Shown: positions 1-6,938 of the stretch, one piece after another
How the letters are laid out: every line of letters begins with the position of its first letter
How positions within the stretch are numbered: the first letter of the stretch is position 1
NCBI GenBank assembly: GCA_025362095.1
Contig: JANYIJ010000004.1
Coordinates: 1 to 41,499 of the forward strand
DNA from: Gemmatimonadota bacterium
GTDB taxonomy: Bacteria > Gemmatimonadota > Gemmatimonadetes > Gemmatimonadales > Gemmatimonadaceae
DNA length: 41,499 nucleotides
Direction: 5' to 3'
The notes under the pieces: model-generated
Database searches by the model: none
The model's input: the letters and a program-made list of their open reading frames with translations, nothing else
What the model was told of the DNA's origin: nothing
Program-made: the position numbers and the translations under genes

Positions 1-1
1 C

Positions 2-928
2 ACACCGAATTCCGCGCAATCATTCAAGGTCGCGCTGTTGACCCCAGGGCCGATCTCCGATCAGTCTTGGAATGGAAGCGCATACGCGGGCCTCATGCGT
101 ATCAAAGACAGCATCGCCGGTGCTCGGGTCAGTCACATCCAGACAAAAACCCCTGCGGAGTTCGAAGAAAACTTTCGGCAGTACGGCGCGTCGGGCTACT
201 CGCTGGTGATCGGACACGGATTTGAATTCCAAGACGCTGCAGCGCGCGTCGGTCCGGAGTTCCCGAAAACGATTTACATCACGACCGGTGGAAACACCGT
301 TGGCGCTAACGTCGCGGCGATGAGTTTTTCCTTCGACGAGCCCTCGTATCTCGCGGGAATCGTCGCGGGCGCAATGACGAGGTCCGGCACCATCGGCTGC
401 ATCGGCGGCACAGAGCTCCCGCCGGTGAAAACTGCGTTCGATGCGTTCACCGCAGGCGCCAAGAGTGTGAATCCAAGAGTGAAAGTTCTCGTCTCATACG
501 TCGGGAACTGGGAGGACGCGAGCACGGGTAAGGAACAGGCGCTCGCACAACTCGGACGCGGAGCCGACGTGATCTTTCAGGATGCAGACGCGGCAGGGCT
601 CGGCGCATTTCAGGCCGTGCGCGAGGCGAAGCGCGCGTTCATCATTGGTTCGAACGCGGACCAGAACGCGGTCGCGCCAGAAGTTACGCTCGGCAGCGTC
701 GTCATCGATCTGCCGCACGCATTCATGGTTGTCGCGCGTGAAGTGAAAGGCGGACAATTCAAGCCGCGGGTCGTGAAGCTCGACATGAAGCTCGATGTTG
801 TGCGCTGGACTGTGAACCCAGCGCTCGCCGCGCAGATTCCCGCTGCTGCTGTGCACGCTGTGGATTCCGTGCGCACGCAAATGCTGGCCGGAAAATTCAC
901 GGTGCCCGCATCCACGCCACCGAAATGA
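2..928 (+). CDS. BMP-family ABC transporter substrate-binding protein (5' partial)
   Basis: This is the extracytoplasmic binding protein of an ABC importer, of the BMP/PnrA/Med family that binds nucleosides or purines. The frame is open to the left edge of the window. The first visible codons already encode the family's first beta strand (FKVALLTPGPISDQSWN), so the signal peptide or lipobox lies outside and the TTG at 38 is not the true start. Further family features are the GASGYSLVIGHGFEF segment, GANVAAMSFSFDEPSYLAGIVAG, and the late VIGSNADQN-type ligand-loop region (here IIGSNADQN). The stop overlaps the next gene's ATG (ATGA at 925-928), and the ATPase and permeases follow, so this is the first visible gene of a transporter operon. 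The substrate cannot be read from sequence; nucleosides are inferred from the family. Confidence 0.9.
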   Translation, partial: TPNSAQSFKVALLTPGPISDQSWNGSAYAGLMRIKDSIAGARVSHIQTKTPAEFEENFRQYGASGYSLVIGHGFEFQDAAARVGPEFPKTIYITTGGNTVGANVAAMSFSFDEPSYLAGIVAGAMTRSGTIGCIGGTELPPVKTAFDAFTAGAKSVNPRVKVLVSYVGNWEDASTGKEQALAQLGRGADVIFQDADAAGLGAFQAVREAKRAFIIGSNADQNAVAPEVTLGSVVIDLPHAFMVVAREVKGGQFKPRVVKLDMKLDVVRWTVNPALAAQIPAAAVHAVDSVRTQMLAGKFTVPASTPPK

Positions 929-1704
929 ACGGCGTGCCGCTCGCGACAATTGCGGAGTATCTCGATGCGTTGCTTCGCGTGCGCGAGACGCCCGACTATC
1001 CGCCTGCGCTGAACGGCGTTCAGGTCGAGCATTCGGGGCCGGTCACCAAGATCGCCGCGGCGGTTGATACGTCGGCGCGAACGATAAGAAGCGCGGTGGC
1101 TGCCGGTGCGAATTTCCTGCTCGTACACCACGGGCTGTTCTGGGGCGGCTTGCAACCGCTGACCGGGCCGCTCTACTCACGCGTTCGGCTCCTTCTCGAT
1201 CACGATGTGGCGCTGTATTCCGCGCACCTGCCTCTCGATGCGCACGAGACTTTTGGAAATTCGTTTCTGCTGTCGCGCGAACTTGGACTCGAATCACGCG
1301 GCGGTTTTGCGCGGCACGAAACCATCGACTGCGGCGTGCGCGGCGCAAGCGATATTGCGACCGCTGATCTCGTGTCGCGTCTCGACGCATTCGCGAAGGC
1401 GAATGGCGGCTCCGCGATCGCCAGCGCAATCTCGCCGGCGCGCCGGACGCACCACTGGGCGATCTGCTCCGGAGCAGGCGTCAATGCCGACACCATTCGC
1501 GAAGCGGTCGCGCTTGGCGTCGACACTTTGATCTCCGGTGAAGGTCCACACTGGAGCGCTGTGGACGCCGAAGAAAGGGGGCTCGTGATCGTGTACGCCG
1601 GTCACTACGCCACGGAAACTCTCGGCGTGCGCGCGCTCGCGGAACATTTGTCCGCCAAGTTCAGCGTGCCGTGGACGTTCGTCGCCGCGCCCACCGGGCT
1701 GTGA
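925..1704 (+). CDS. Nif3-like dinuclear metal centre protein (DUF34/YbgI family)
   Basis: A 259-residue protein of the Nif3/YbgI family, a toroid-forming protein with two metal ions per active site. Its reaction is not settled; it is often labelled GTP cyclohydrolase type 2 homolog. Supporting motifs are NGVQVEHSGPVTKIAAAVD near the N-terminus, the metal-ligand LVHHGLFWGG at about residues 66-75, and the C-terminal VYAGHYATETLGVRAL carrying the second His/Glu ligand pair. The length matches the short form without the inserted CutA-like domain. It overlaps the binding protein (ATGA) and the ATPase (GTGA), so it is translationally coupled inside a nucleoside-type transporter operon, an unusual place for this gene. 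Family assignment is firm; function is not. Confidence 0.9.
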   Translation: MNGVPLATIAEYLDALLRVRETPDYPPALNGVQVEHSGPVTKIAAAVDTSARTIRSAVAAGANFLLVHHGLFWGGLQPLTGPLYSRVRLLLDHDVALYSAHLPLDAHETFGNSFLLSRELGLESRGGFARHETIDCGVRGASDIATADLVSRLDAFAKANGGSAIASAISPARRTHHWAICSGAGVNADTIREAVALGVDTLISGEGPHWSAVDAEERGLVIVYAGHYATETLGVRALAEHLSAKFSVPWTFVAAPTGL

Positions 1705-3155
1705 CCGGCGCAGCGCTCGCGCTTTCAGTTCGCGGCTTAACGAAGCGGTTCGGAACCACCGTCGCGCTCGACAACGCGAACTTCGATCTTCGCGCGGGCA
1801 CCGTTCATGCGCTCCTCGGCGAGAATGGCGCCGGAAAGACGACGATGATGCGCGTCGCATTCGGAATGCTGCGACCGGACGCCGGATCGCTCGAGGTGAA
1901 TGGCACGGTCCGTCGCTGGCGCTCAAGCGCTGACGCGATCGCAGCTGGCATTGGAATGGTGCATCAGCACTTCCTGCTCGTCCCCGCCATGACGGTCGCC
2001 GAGAATGTCTCGCTGGGTGATCGCGGATTCTTCAGGGGCTTCGATCCGCGCGCCGCCGCTGATCGCGTTCGCCGTATCGGCGCGGCGACGGGTCTCGTGC
2101 TCGATCCCGCTGCGCGCGCGGCAGATCTCCCTGTTGGAGCGCAGCAACGATTGGAGATCGTCAAAGCTCTCGCCCGCGACGCCAAGATTCTGATTCTCGA
2201 TGAGCCAACCGCAGTTCTCTCGCCCTCCGAGTCGGGCGAGTTATACGCGTGGCTTCGGTCGTTTGCGGCGAGGGAAGGCGCGGTCGTGCTGATCACGCAC
2301 AAGGTTCGCGAGGCGCTCGCCGTTGCCGATGAAGTAACGGTTCTTCGGCGCGGCCGTGCTGTATTGTCGGGATCGTCGAAAACACTCGACGAAGCAGCAA
2401 TCATTGCGGCAATGCTCGGCGGTGCGATATCAACTGACAAACAAGACTCGACCGCGAAGAAAGTTCCGGGCGCACCGCTGATCTCTCTCCAACACGTCTC
2501 GGTGACCGACGAGCGCGGCGTTCGGCTCCTCCGCGATGTGTCGATGGAAGTGCGCGCTGGCGAGATCGTGGGAATTGCCGGCGTCGAGGGTTCCGGACAG
2601 CGCGAGTTGCTTCGCGTGCTCGCTGGCCGGCTTGCGCCGGACGCTGGTGAGGCGCGGATTCCTGCGCGCGTCGGATTTGTGCCGGAGGACCGGCTTAGAG
2701 ATGCGCTCATTCCTACGATGTCGCTCGTCGAGAATCTCGCCTTGAAGGAAGCGGGGAGTCAGCACGGCACGATGCGGTGGGAGGACTATTCCACGCGCGC
2801 GGAAACGGCGGTCCGCGAACACGATGTGCGGACGTCAGGCGTGGAGTCGCCAGCGAGAGCCCTGTCTGGAGGAAACCAGCAGAAGTTCGTGCTCGGCAGG
2901 GAGCTCGAAGGATCTCCCGCTGCGCTGATCGCGGAAAATCCCACGCGCGGACTCGACATTCGCGCGGCCGTGCACATTCTCGACGAGCTTCGCTCGGCGC
3001 GCGCATCCGGGGTGGCCGTGGTGGTCTACTCGAGCGACCTGGACGAAGTGCTCACGCTCGCCGATCGCATGATCGTCTGCTTTGACGGGCGGGCGAGTGC
3101 CACGCCTGTCGACGCAGCCGCTGTGGCTCGCGCGATGTTGGGACTGGCATCGTGA
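1701..3155 (+). CDS. ABC transporter ATP-binding protein, double domain (nucleoside/simple-sugar type)
   Basis: Energises the importer together with the flanking genes. It has two nucleotide-binding domains in one chain. Domain 1 has Walker A GENGAGKTT, Q-loop MVHQHF, and Walker B ILILDEPTAVLSP with an atypical signature (LPVGAQQRLEI), as is usual for the first half of YufO/RbsA-like ATPases. Domain 2 has a Walker A-like GVEGSGQRE, signature LSGGNQQK, and a Walker B whose Glu context is LIAENPTRGLD. I place the start at GTG 1701, whose last two bases open the Nif3 stop codon (GTGA). The ATG at 1671 would force a 34-base overlap and add residues before the conserved LSVRGLTKRFG strand. It overlaps the next permease by GTGA at 3152-3155. 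Confidence 0.93.
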   Translation: MTGAALALSVRGLTKRFGTTVALDNANFDLRAGTVHALLGENGAGKTTMMRVAFGMLRPDAGSLEVNGTVRRWRSSADAIAAGIGMVHQHFLLVPAMTVAENVSLGDRGFFRGFDPRAAADRVRRIGAATGLVLDPAARAADLPVGAQQRLEIVKALARDAKILILDEPTAVLSPSESGELYAWLRSFAAREGAVVLITHKVREALAVADEVTVLRRGRAVLSGSSKTLDEAAIIAAMLGGAISTDKQDSTAKKVPGAPLISLQHVSVTDERGVRLLRDVSMEVRAGEIVGIAGVEGSGQRELLRVLAGRLAPDAGEARIPARVGFVPEDRLRDALIPTMSLVENLALKEAGSQHGTMRWEDYSTRAETAVREHDVRTSGVESPARALSGGNQQKFVLGRELEGSPAALIAENPTRGLDIRAAVHILDELRSARASGVAVVVYSSDLDEVLTLADRMIVCFDGRASATPVDAAAVARAMLGLAS

Positions 3156-4222
3156 CGTTCTTTACGCGCGCGGTGCGCTCGCAGGCCGGTGCGAGCGCAG
3201 CGGCTGCGCTGCTGGCGATCGTCGCGGTGACGTTCGTCGTGATGGCGGCGGGATACGACGTATCGCGCGCAGCGGCTGCGCTCTGGGACGGGTCATTCGG
3301 CAGCGCGTACTCCTTTTTTTCCGGAACGCTTCAGCGGGCGACGCCGCTCATCATCGTCGGTCTGGCGGTGGCGGTGGCGTTCAAGGCTGGTGTGCTGAAT
3401 ATCGGCGCCGAGGGACAGTTGTTGTCTGGCGCGGCCGCGACAATCACGGCGGGGCTCGCGATGTCAGGATGGCCGGCGTGGCTTTCGATTCCGCTCGAGC
3501 TGTTAGCCGGAATGGTGGCGGGAGCGGTCTGGGCCGGAATCGCGGCAGTGCTCAAGCGGCGCTTTGGCGTGCTTGAAGTGATCAGCACGCTGATGCTCAA
3601 TTTTGTCGCGCTGTTCGGCGTGAGTTATCTCGTGCACGGCCCGCTTCAAGAACCGACGCACACGTATCCGGAAACCTTGCGCCTCGCCGCGTCAGCGCGA
3701 TTGCCGCTCGTGGTTCCCGGACAACAACTGCACCTCGGATTCGTTTTGGCGATCGCGCTGGGGGTCGCAGCGCACTGGTACATTCGCTCGACGGCCGGCG
3801 GCTTCCGGCTCCGAGTGGCTGGCGAAGGGCCGCTCGCCGCGGCGAGCGCCGGGCGCGTGAAGGTCGATCAAGTGCTGTTCGGTGCATTTCTCGCGAGCGG
3901 GGCGATCGCCGGTCTGGGAGGTGCAGTGCAGGTGACGGGCGTGACGTACAAACTGTACGAGCTCATCTCACCCGGATACGGCTACACCGCGATCGCCGTG
4001 GCGTTGCTGGCGCGACTCAGCCCGTTCGGCGTGATCATCGCCGGCGTGTTTTTTGGCGGGCTCGAAGCCGGCGGCGCGGGTATGCAGCGTGACGCCGGTG
4101 TGCCTGCGGGTTTCGTCTACGTGATCGAGGCCCTCGTGATCCTCGGTGTTTTGGCCGTTGATCGCGCCCGAACTCTGGCTGCCGAGCGCGCGCCGCGCGT
4201 GATGGGAGAGACCGAAGTATGA
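3152..4222 (+). CDS. ABC transporter permease (BmpC/YufP type)
   Basis: Membrane permease subunit of the BMP transporter (356 residues). It has about eight or nine hydrophobic segments. The family-typical motif VAVAFKAGVLNIGAEGQ at about residues 72-88 is present, as is the permease coupling-loop region FGVLEVISTLMLNF. The start is GTG 3152, overlapping the ATPase stop; the end overlaps the second permease (ATGA at 4219). It pairs with the following permease as a heterodimer, as in YufP/YufQ. Substrate specificity cannot be deduced. Confidence 0.92.
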   Translation: MTFFTRAVRSQAGASAAAALLAIVAVTFVVMAAGYDVSRAAAALWDGSFGSAYSFFSGTLQRATPLIIVGLAVAVAFKAGVLNIGAEGQLLSGAAATITAGLAMSGWPAWLSIPLELLAGMVAGAVWAGIAAVLKRRFGVLEVISTLMLNFVALFGVSYLVHGPLQEPTHTYPETLRLAASARLPLVVPGQQLHLGFVLAIALGVAAHWYIRSTAGGFRLRVAGEGPLAAASAGRVKVDQVLFGAFLASGAIAGLGGAVQVTGVTYKLYELISPGYGYTAIAVALLARLSPFGVIIAGVFFGGLEAGGAGMQRDAGVPAGFVYVIEALVILGVLAVDRARTLAAERAPRVMGETEV

Positions 4223-5133
4223 GTGGTGGCGCGACAGCGGCCTTTCTCGAGTCCGGCATGCGCTTCGCGACGCCGCTCGCGTACGCCGCGCTCGGTGAGC
4301 TCGTCGTCGAACGCGCTGGAGTCATCAACATCGGACTCGAGGGTGCGATCATCGGCGGCGCGTTTGGCGCGCTCGTATTCGCCGGCGCGGGAAGCGTGGC
4401 CCTCGGTTTCGTTGGGGCTGCGGCGGCCGGCACACTCGTGGCCACGCTGTTCGCATTCTTCGTCGTGACGCTGCGCACAGACCAGATCATCACCGGAACC
4501 GCGCTGAGCATGCTGGGGCTCGGGCTCACCGGCACGCTGTATCGCACGATTTACGGCAGCTCGGGGGCGTCGCTCCACACGCCGACTATTTCTCCCGTCG
4601 CGGTGCCGGTGCTGAGCGCGATTCCGATCGTTGGCCCAGCGCTATTCGATCAGCCGGTCGTGACGTACGCGCTGTATGCAATCGTGCCACTGCTCGCGTG
4701 CTGGTTCTATCGATCGTCAGCGGGACTCGCGCTCCGCGCGGTTGGAGAACATCCGGAAGCGGCGCTGGGTGCGGGCATCTCGCCGGCGCGCGTGCAGTGG
4801 GCGGCGATTCTTTTCGGCGGAGCGATGGGCGGCATTGCGGGTGGAACGCTGGTGCTCGCGCAGGTCGGAACGTTCGCCGAAGGAATGTCCGCCGGTCGCG
4901 GCTTCATCGCGATCGCGATCGTCGTGCTGGGACGCTGGTCGCCGCTGGGAGTTGCCGTGGCAGCCGTAGTGTTCGGCGCCGCGAGCGCACTGCAAACGCT
5001 TGCGCAGGCGACTGGGTGGTCGATGCCGTATCAGCTGCCGCTCGCGTTTCCCTATTTGCTCACGCTGGTTCTCCTCGCGACAGCGCGCGCGCGAACGGCG
5101 GCGCCGTCCGCGCTTGGCAAGCGTCTGCCCTAA
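4219..5133 (+). CDS. ABC transporter permease (BmpD/YufQ type)
   Basis: Second membrane subunit (304 residues) of the importer. The motif ELVVERAGVINIGLEGAII near residues 27-45 is the diagnostic signature of YufQ-type permeases and mirrors the NIGAEG motif of its partner. Around eight hydrophobic helices follow; GEHPEAALGAGISPARVQW is the cytoplasmic loop that contacts the ATPase. It starts with ATG inside the preceding stop (ATGA). It is the last gene of the operon: its stop at 5131-5133 overlaps the stop of a convergent gene on the other strand, so the two transcripts terminate into each other. Confidence 0.92.
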   Translation: MSGGATAAFLESGMRFATPLAYAALGELVVERAGVINIGLEGAIIGGAFGALVFAGAGSVALGFVGAAAAGTLVATLFAFFVVTLRTDQIITGTALSMLGLGLTGTLYRTIYGSSGASLHTPTISPVAVPVLSAIPIVGPALFDQPVVTYALYAIVPLLACWFYRSSAGLALRAVGEHPEAALGAGISPARVQWAAILFGGAMGGIAGGTLVLAQVGTFAEGMSAGRGFIAIAIVVLGRWSPLGVAVAAVVFGAASALQTLAQATGWSMPYQLPLAFPYLLTLVLLATARARTAAPSALGKRLP

Positions 5134-6035
5134 GGGTTCGCGCAGGGAAGCGACGCGCTCGACCAGTGCACGCTCCAAATTCCCGGTGCCGTGCGCTCGA
5201 CGATCTCCACCTGCAATCCCGCGTCGCCCTCGCGCACGATCGCAACCGCGGGCTTCGATCCATGCAGCTGCAGCGCCGCGAGCAGGTCCATTCCCTCCAC
5301 CCGATCTTCCGGTCCGGCGACCGTTTCCCAGAACGCCGTGCGCCACTGCACCGGATTTGAGGCGGGCTCGGGTTCTGCAATCAGAATGCTCGCCTGCGCG
5401 CGCGGGTTGGATTCGACGTTCAGCGAACGCATCGCGATCGCGACGAGAATCGTCGTGCTATCGGCGAGCTGAAACCGCCACGCGTCACGCACTACAATCG
5501 GCAATCCTCGAAATGGTGCGGATGAGGAATCTTCCGGAATCGCGCTCACCAGGCGGCTGACGCGGGCAACGGTGGCCGCCGAATCGCGCGGCAGCAGTTC
5601 GCCCACGCCGTCGATTCCTATTGGCGTCGCGATTCCCGGCGCGAGAGCAAGCGACCAGCCGCCTGGCACCGAACGCCCGTCGGCAGCGACGATCGACGCG
5701 TTGCGTCGCCACGCACACGATCGCATGACGGTGCCTGGGCGCAGGGTGGCCTCAGTCGTGTGGTCATCGTGGTTGAACAGTTCGATCACCCGCTCGGCCG
5801 TCGCCGACGTGTCGCGCACGAACAGCACGGGCGTGCCACCGTCAAGCGAAGGCGTCGCGAGCAGCGCACCGAGCTCGTCGTCCCACGGCTTCGCCGCGGC
5901 GATCGCAGCGTGACTCGTTGCTAGCGACGTGGACGCGATCGACGACCGCGCGTGTCCTTCTGTCACGGACGTCTTCGCGCGCTCACATGCCGCGGCAAAA
6001 AATGCGCAACTGAGAAGCAGCGCGCGGTGATTCAT
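5130..6035 (-). CDS. predicted lipoprotein of unknown function
   Basis: I do not recognise this protein (301 residues from the chosen ATG at 6035). The N-terminus is MNHRALLLSCAFFAAAC, a short charged start, hydrophobic core and a Cys after AAA, consistent with a signal-peptidase II site although -3 is Ala rather than the preferred Leu. The mature part has no obvious membrane segment and no enzymatic motif I can name. An upstream in-frame ATG at 6053 would put six extra residues before the signal peptide, so 6035 is preferred; it also overlaps the stop of the upstream gene (ATGA at 6032-6035). It is the third gene of a pilin-led minus-strand set, so a role at the envelope or pilus is possible but unproven. 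Confidence 0.75.
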   Translation of the reverse strand: MNHRALLLSCAFFAAACERAKTSVTEGHARSSIASTSLATSHAAIAAAKPWDDELGALLATPSLDGGTPVLFVRDTSATAERVIELFNHDDHTTEATLRPGTVMRSCAWRRNASIVAADGRSVPGGWSLALAPGIATPIGIDGVGELLPRDSAATVARVSRLVSAIPEDSSSAPFRGLPIVVRDAWRFQLADSTTILVAIAMRSLNVESNPRAQASILIAEPEPASNPVQWRTAFWETVAGPEDRVEGMDLLAALQLHGSKPAVAIVREGDAGLQVEIVERTAPGIWSVHWSSASLPCANP

Positions 6036-6262
6036 GCGAGCGGCGGCAGCCACGGGCCTACAAGATCCCAGTGCCAGGCGTCACGACGAACGCGATCGCG
6101 CGGATCGCGCAGCGGCTTGTACTGAAGGCGGTCGGGGTTGAGGCCAACCGCGCGCCCGTAGGCGACGAGCAACTCGCGGTTGCTCGAAACGAGATGCGCC
6201 ATGCGCCGACCCATCCAGAGGTGACGGTGCAGCCAGAGTCCGCCGGACATCGCGTGCGTCAT
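6032..6262 (-). CDS. small DUF4031-like protein
   Basis: A 76-residue protein: its core WMGRRMAHLVSSNRELLVAY followed by GRAVGLNPDRLQYKP and a late WHWDL resembles DUF4031 (pattern GRRWxHLVSD, then an alanine/leucine-rich helix, then HYDV). No function is known for that family. The open frame extends further upstream to 6388 but would run into the pilin gene. Candidate starts are ATG 6262 and ATG 6250; a GAGGGA tract directly abuts 6262 and sits 12 bases before 6250, so 6250 may be used. It lies 53 bases downstream of the pilin stop and its TGA overlaps the following lipoprotein start. The family call is by eye and tentative. Confidence 0.55.
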   Translation of the reverse strand: MTHAMSGGLWLHRHLWMGRRMAHLVSSNRELLVAYGRAVGLNPDRLQYKPLRDPRDRVRRDAWHWDLVGPWLPPLA

Positions 6263-6315
6263 TCCCTCGCGGCGGTTCTTGAACTCACGCCACCGAACCG
6301 ACAACGACGCGAGAA

Positions 6316-6699
6316 CTACTGACAGCCGATGAGACCTTCGACCGTCGCGGGCGCCTGCATGAGCACGTTGCCAACATAGATAGCGCACGTGAGCGGGAAC
6401 GACTGCGGATGCGTGGCGGTCGCGGACCAGCCGGATGCGGTGGCGTTGGTGATGCTCAACACGACGCCCGGTGAGGTCTGAAGGACGAGCGACCCGATCA
6501 CGGAGGTGTACGAGTCGTTGTCGAAGAGATACGCCTCTTCGGCCGACGCAAGGTTGCGCAGGTCTGACTTGATCGCGGTGACCATGGCCTTACCCTTGGT
6601 ATTCGAGAACTTCGGAATCGCGATCATCGCCAAAACGCCGATGATCACGACAACGATAAGAAGCTCGATGAGGGTGAAGCCTGCGCGTTTGACTGCCAT
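6316..6699 (-). CDS. type IV pilin-like prepilin (PilA/pseudopilin)
   Basis: A 127-residue prepilin. The short leader MAVKRAG is followed by the prepilin peptidase site and helix GFTLIELLIVVVIIGVLAMI, with mature Phe1 and Glu5 intact, as needed for processing and filament assembly. The region after the helix (AIPKFSNTKGKAMVTAIKSDLRNLASAEEAYL) is typical of major pilins of delta-proteobacterial/Geobacter-like and Gemmatimonadota type. The C-terminal domain is short, with Cys near residues 104 and 126 that could form the D-region disulfide. A purine-rich GGGA stands just before the ATG. No assembly ATPase or platform gene is in the window, so the machinery is elsewhere. It could be a type II pseudopilin; the length favours a pilin. 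Confidence 0.9.
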   Translation of the reverse strand: MAVKRAGFTLIELLIVVVIIGVLAMIAIPKFSNTKGKAMVTAIKSDLRNLASAEEAYLFDNDSYTSVIGSLVLQTSPGVVLSITNATASGWSATATHPQSFPLTCAIYVGNVLMQAPATVEGLIGCQ

Positions 6700-6938
6700 G
6701 TCCCGTCTCGGTACTCCCTAGTCGCTCTGTGTCGGTTGGACCCACATGAAGAAGTCTGTACCCCGTCGTCTGGTCCGGCAACTGTGCCTATTCACTGGCA
6801 ATCACTGGGCCGCGCTATTTACGATTCTGTAACTCCTGTTAAGGCAATGGGTTGCATTGATGATTGCCTGGATTCGCGTGTTAGTCTGGTGTTCTTTTCG
6901 CTATGAATCTGGCAGTCTGCAATTGGTCAAAACGCATA
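6700..6938. other. intergenic region between polA and the pilin gene
   Basis: This 239-base stretch between the polA stop and the pilin start carries no credible coding frame. It is clearly more AT-rich than its surroundings (for example around 6811-6900), as expected of a promoter region for the minus-strand pilin operon. I looked for a sigma-54 GG-N10-GC element and found no convincing match, and no hairpin with a U tract. Confidence 0.4.

Noticed and set aside
38-40. TTG 38 as the start of the BMP binding protein
   Set aside because: The frame is open to the window edge and the conserved first strand lies before this codon.
6700-6938. Sigma-54 promoter for the pilin gene
   Set aside because: Pilin genes often use one, but no GG-N10-GC element with reasonable flanks was found.
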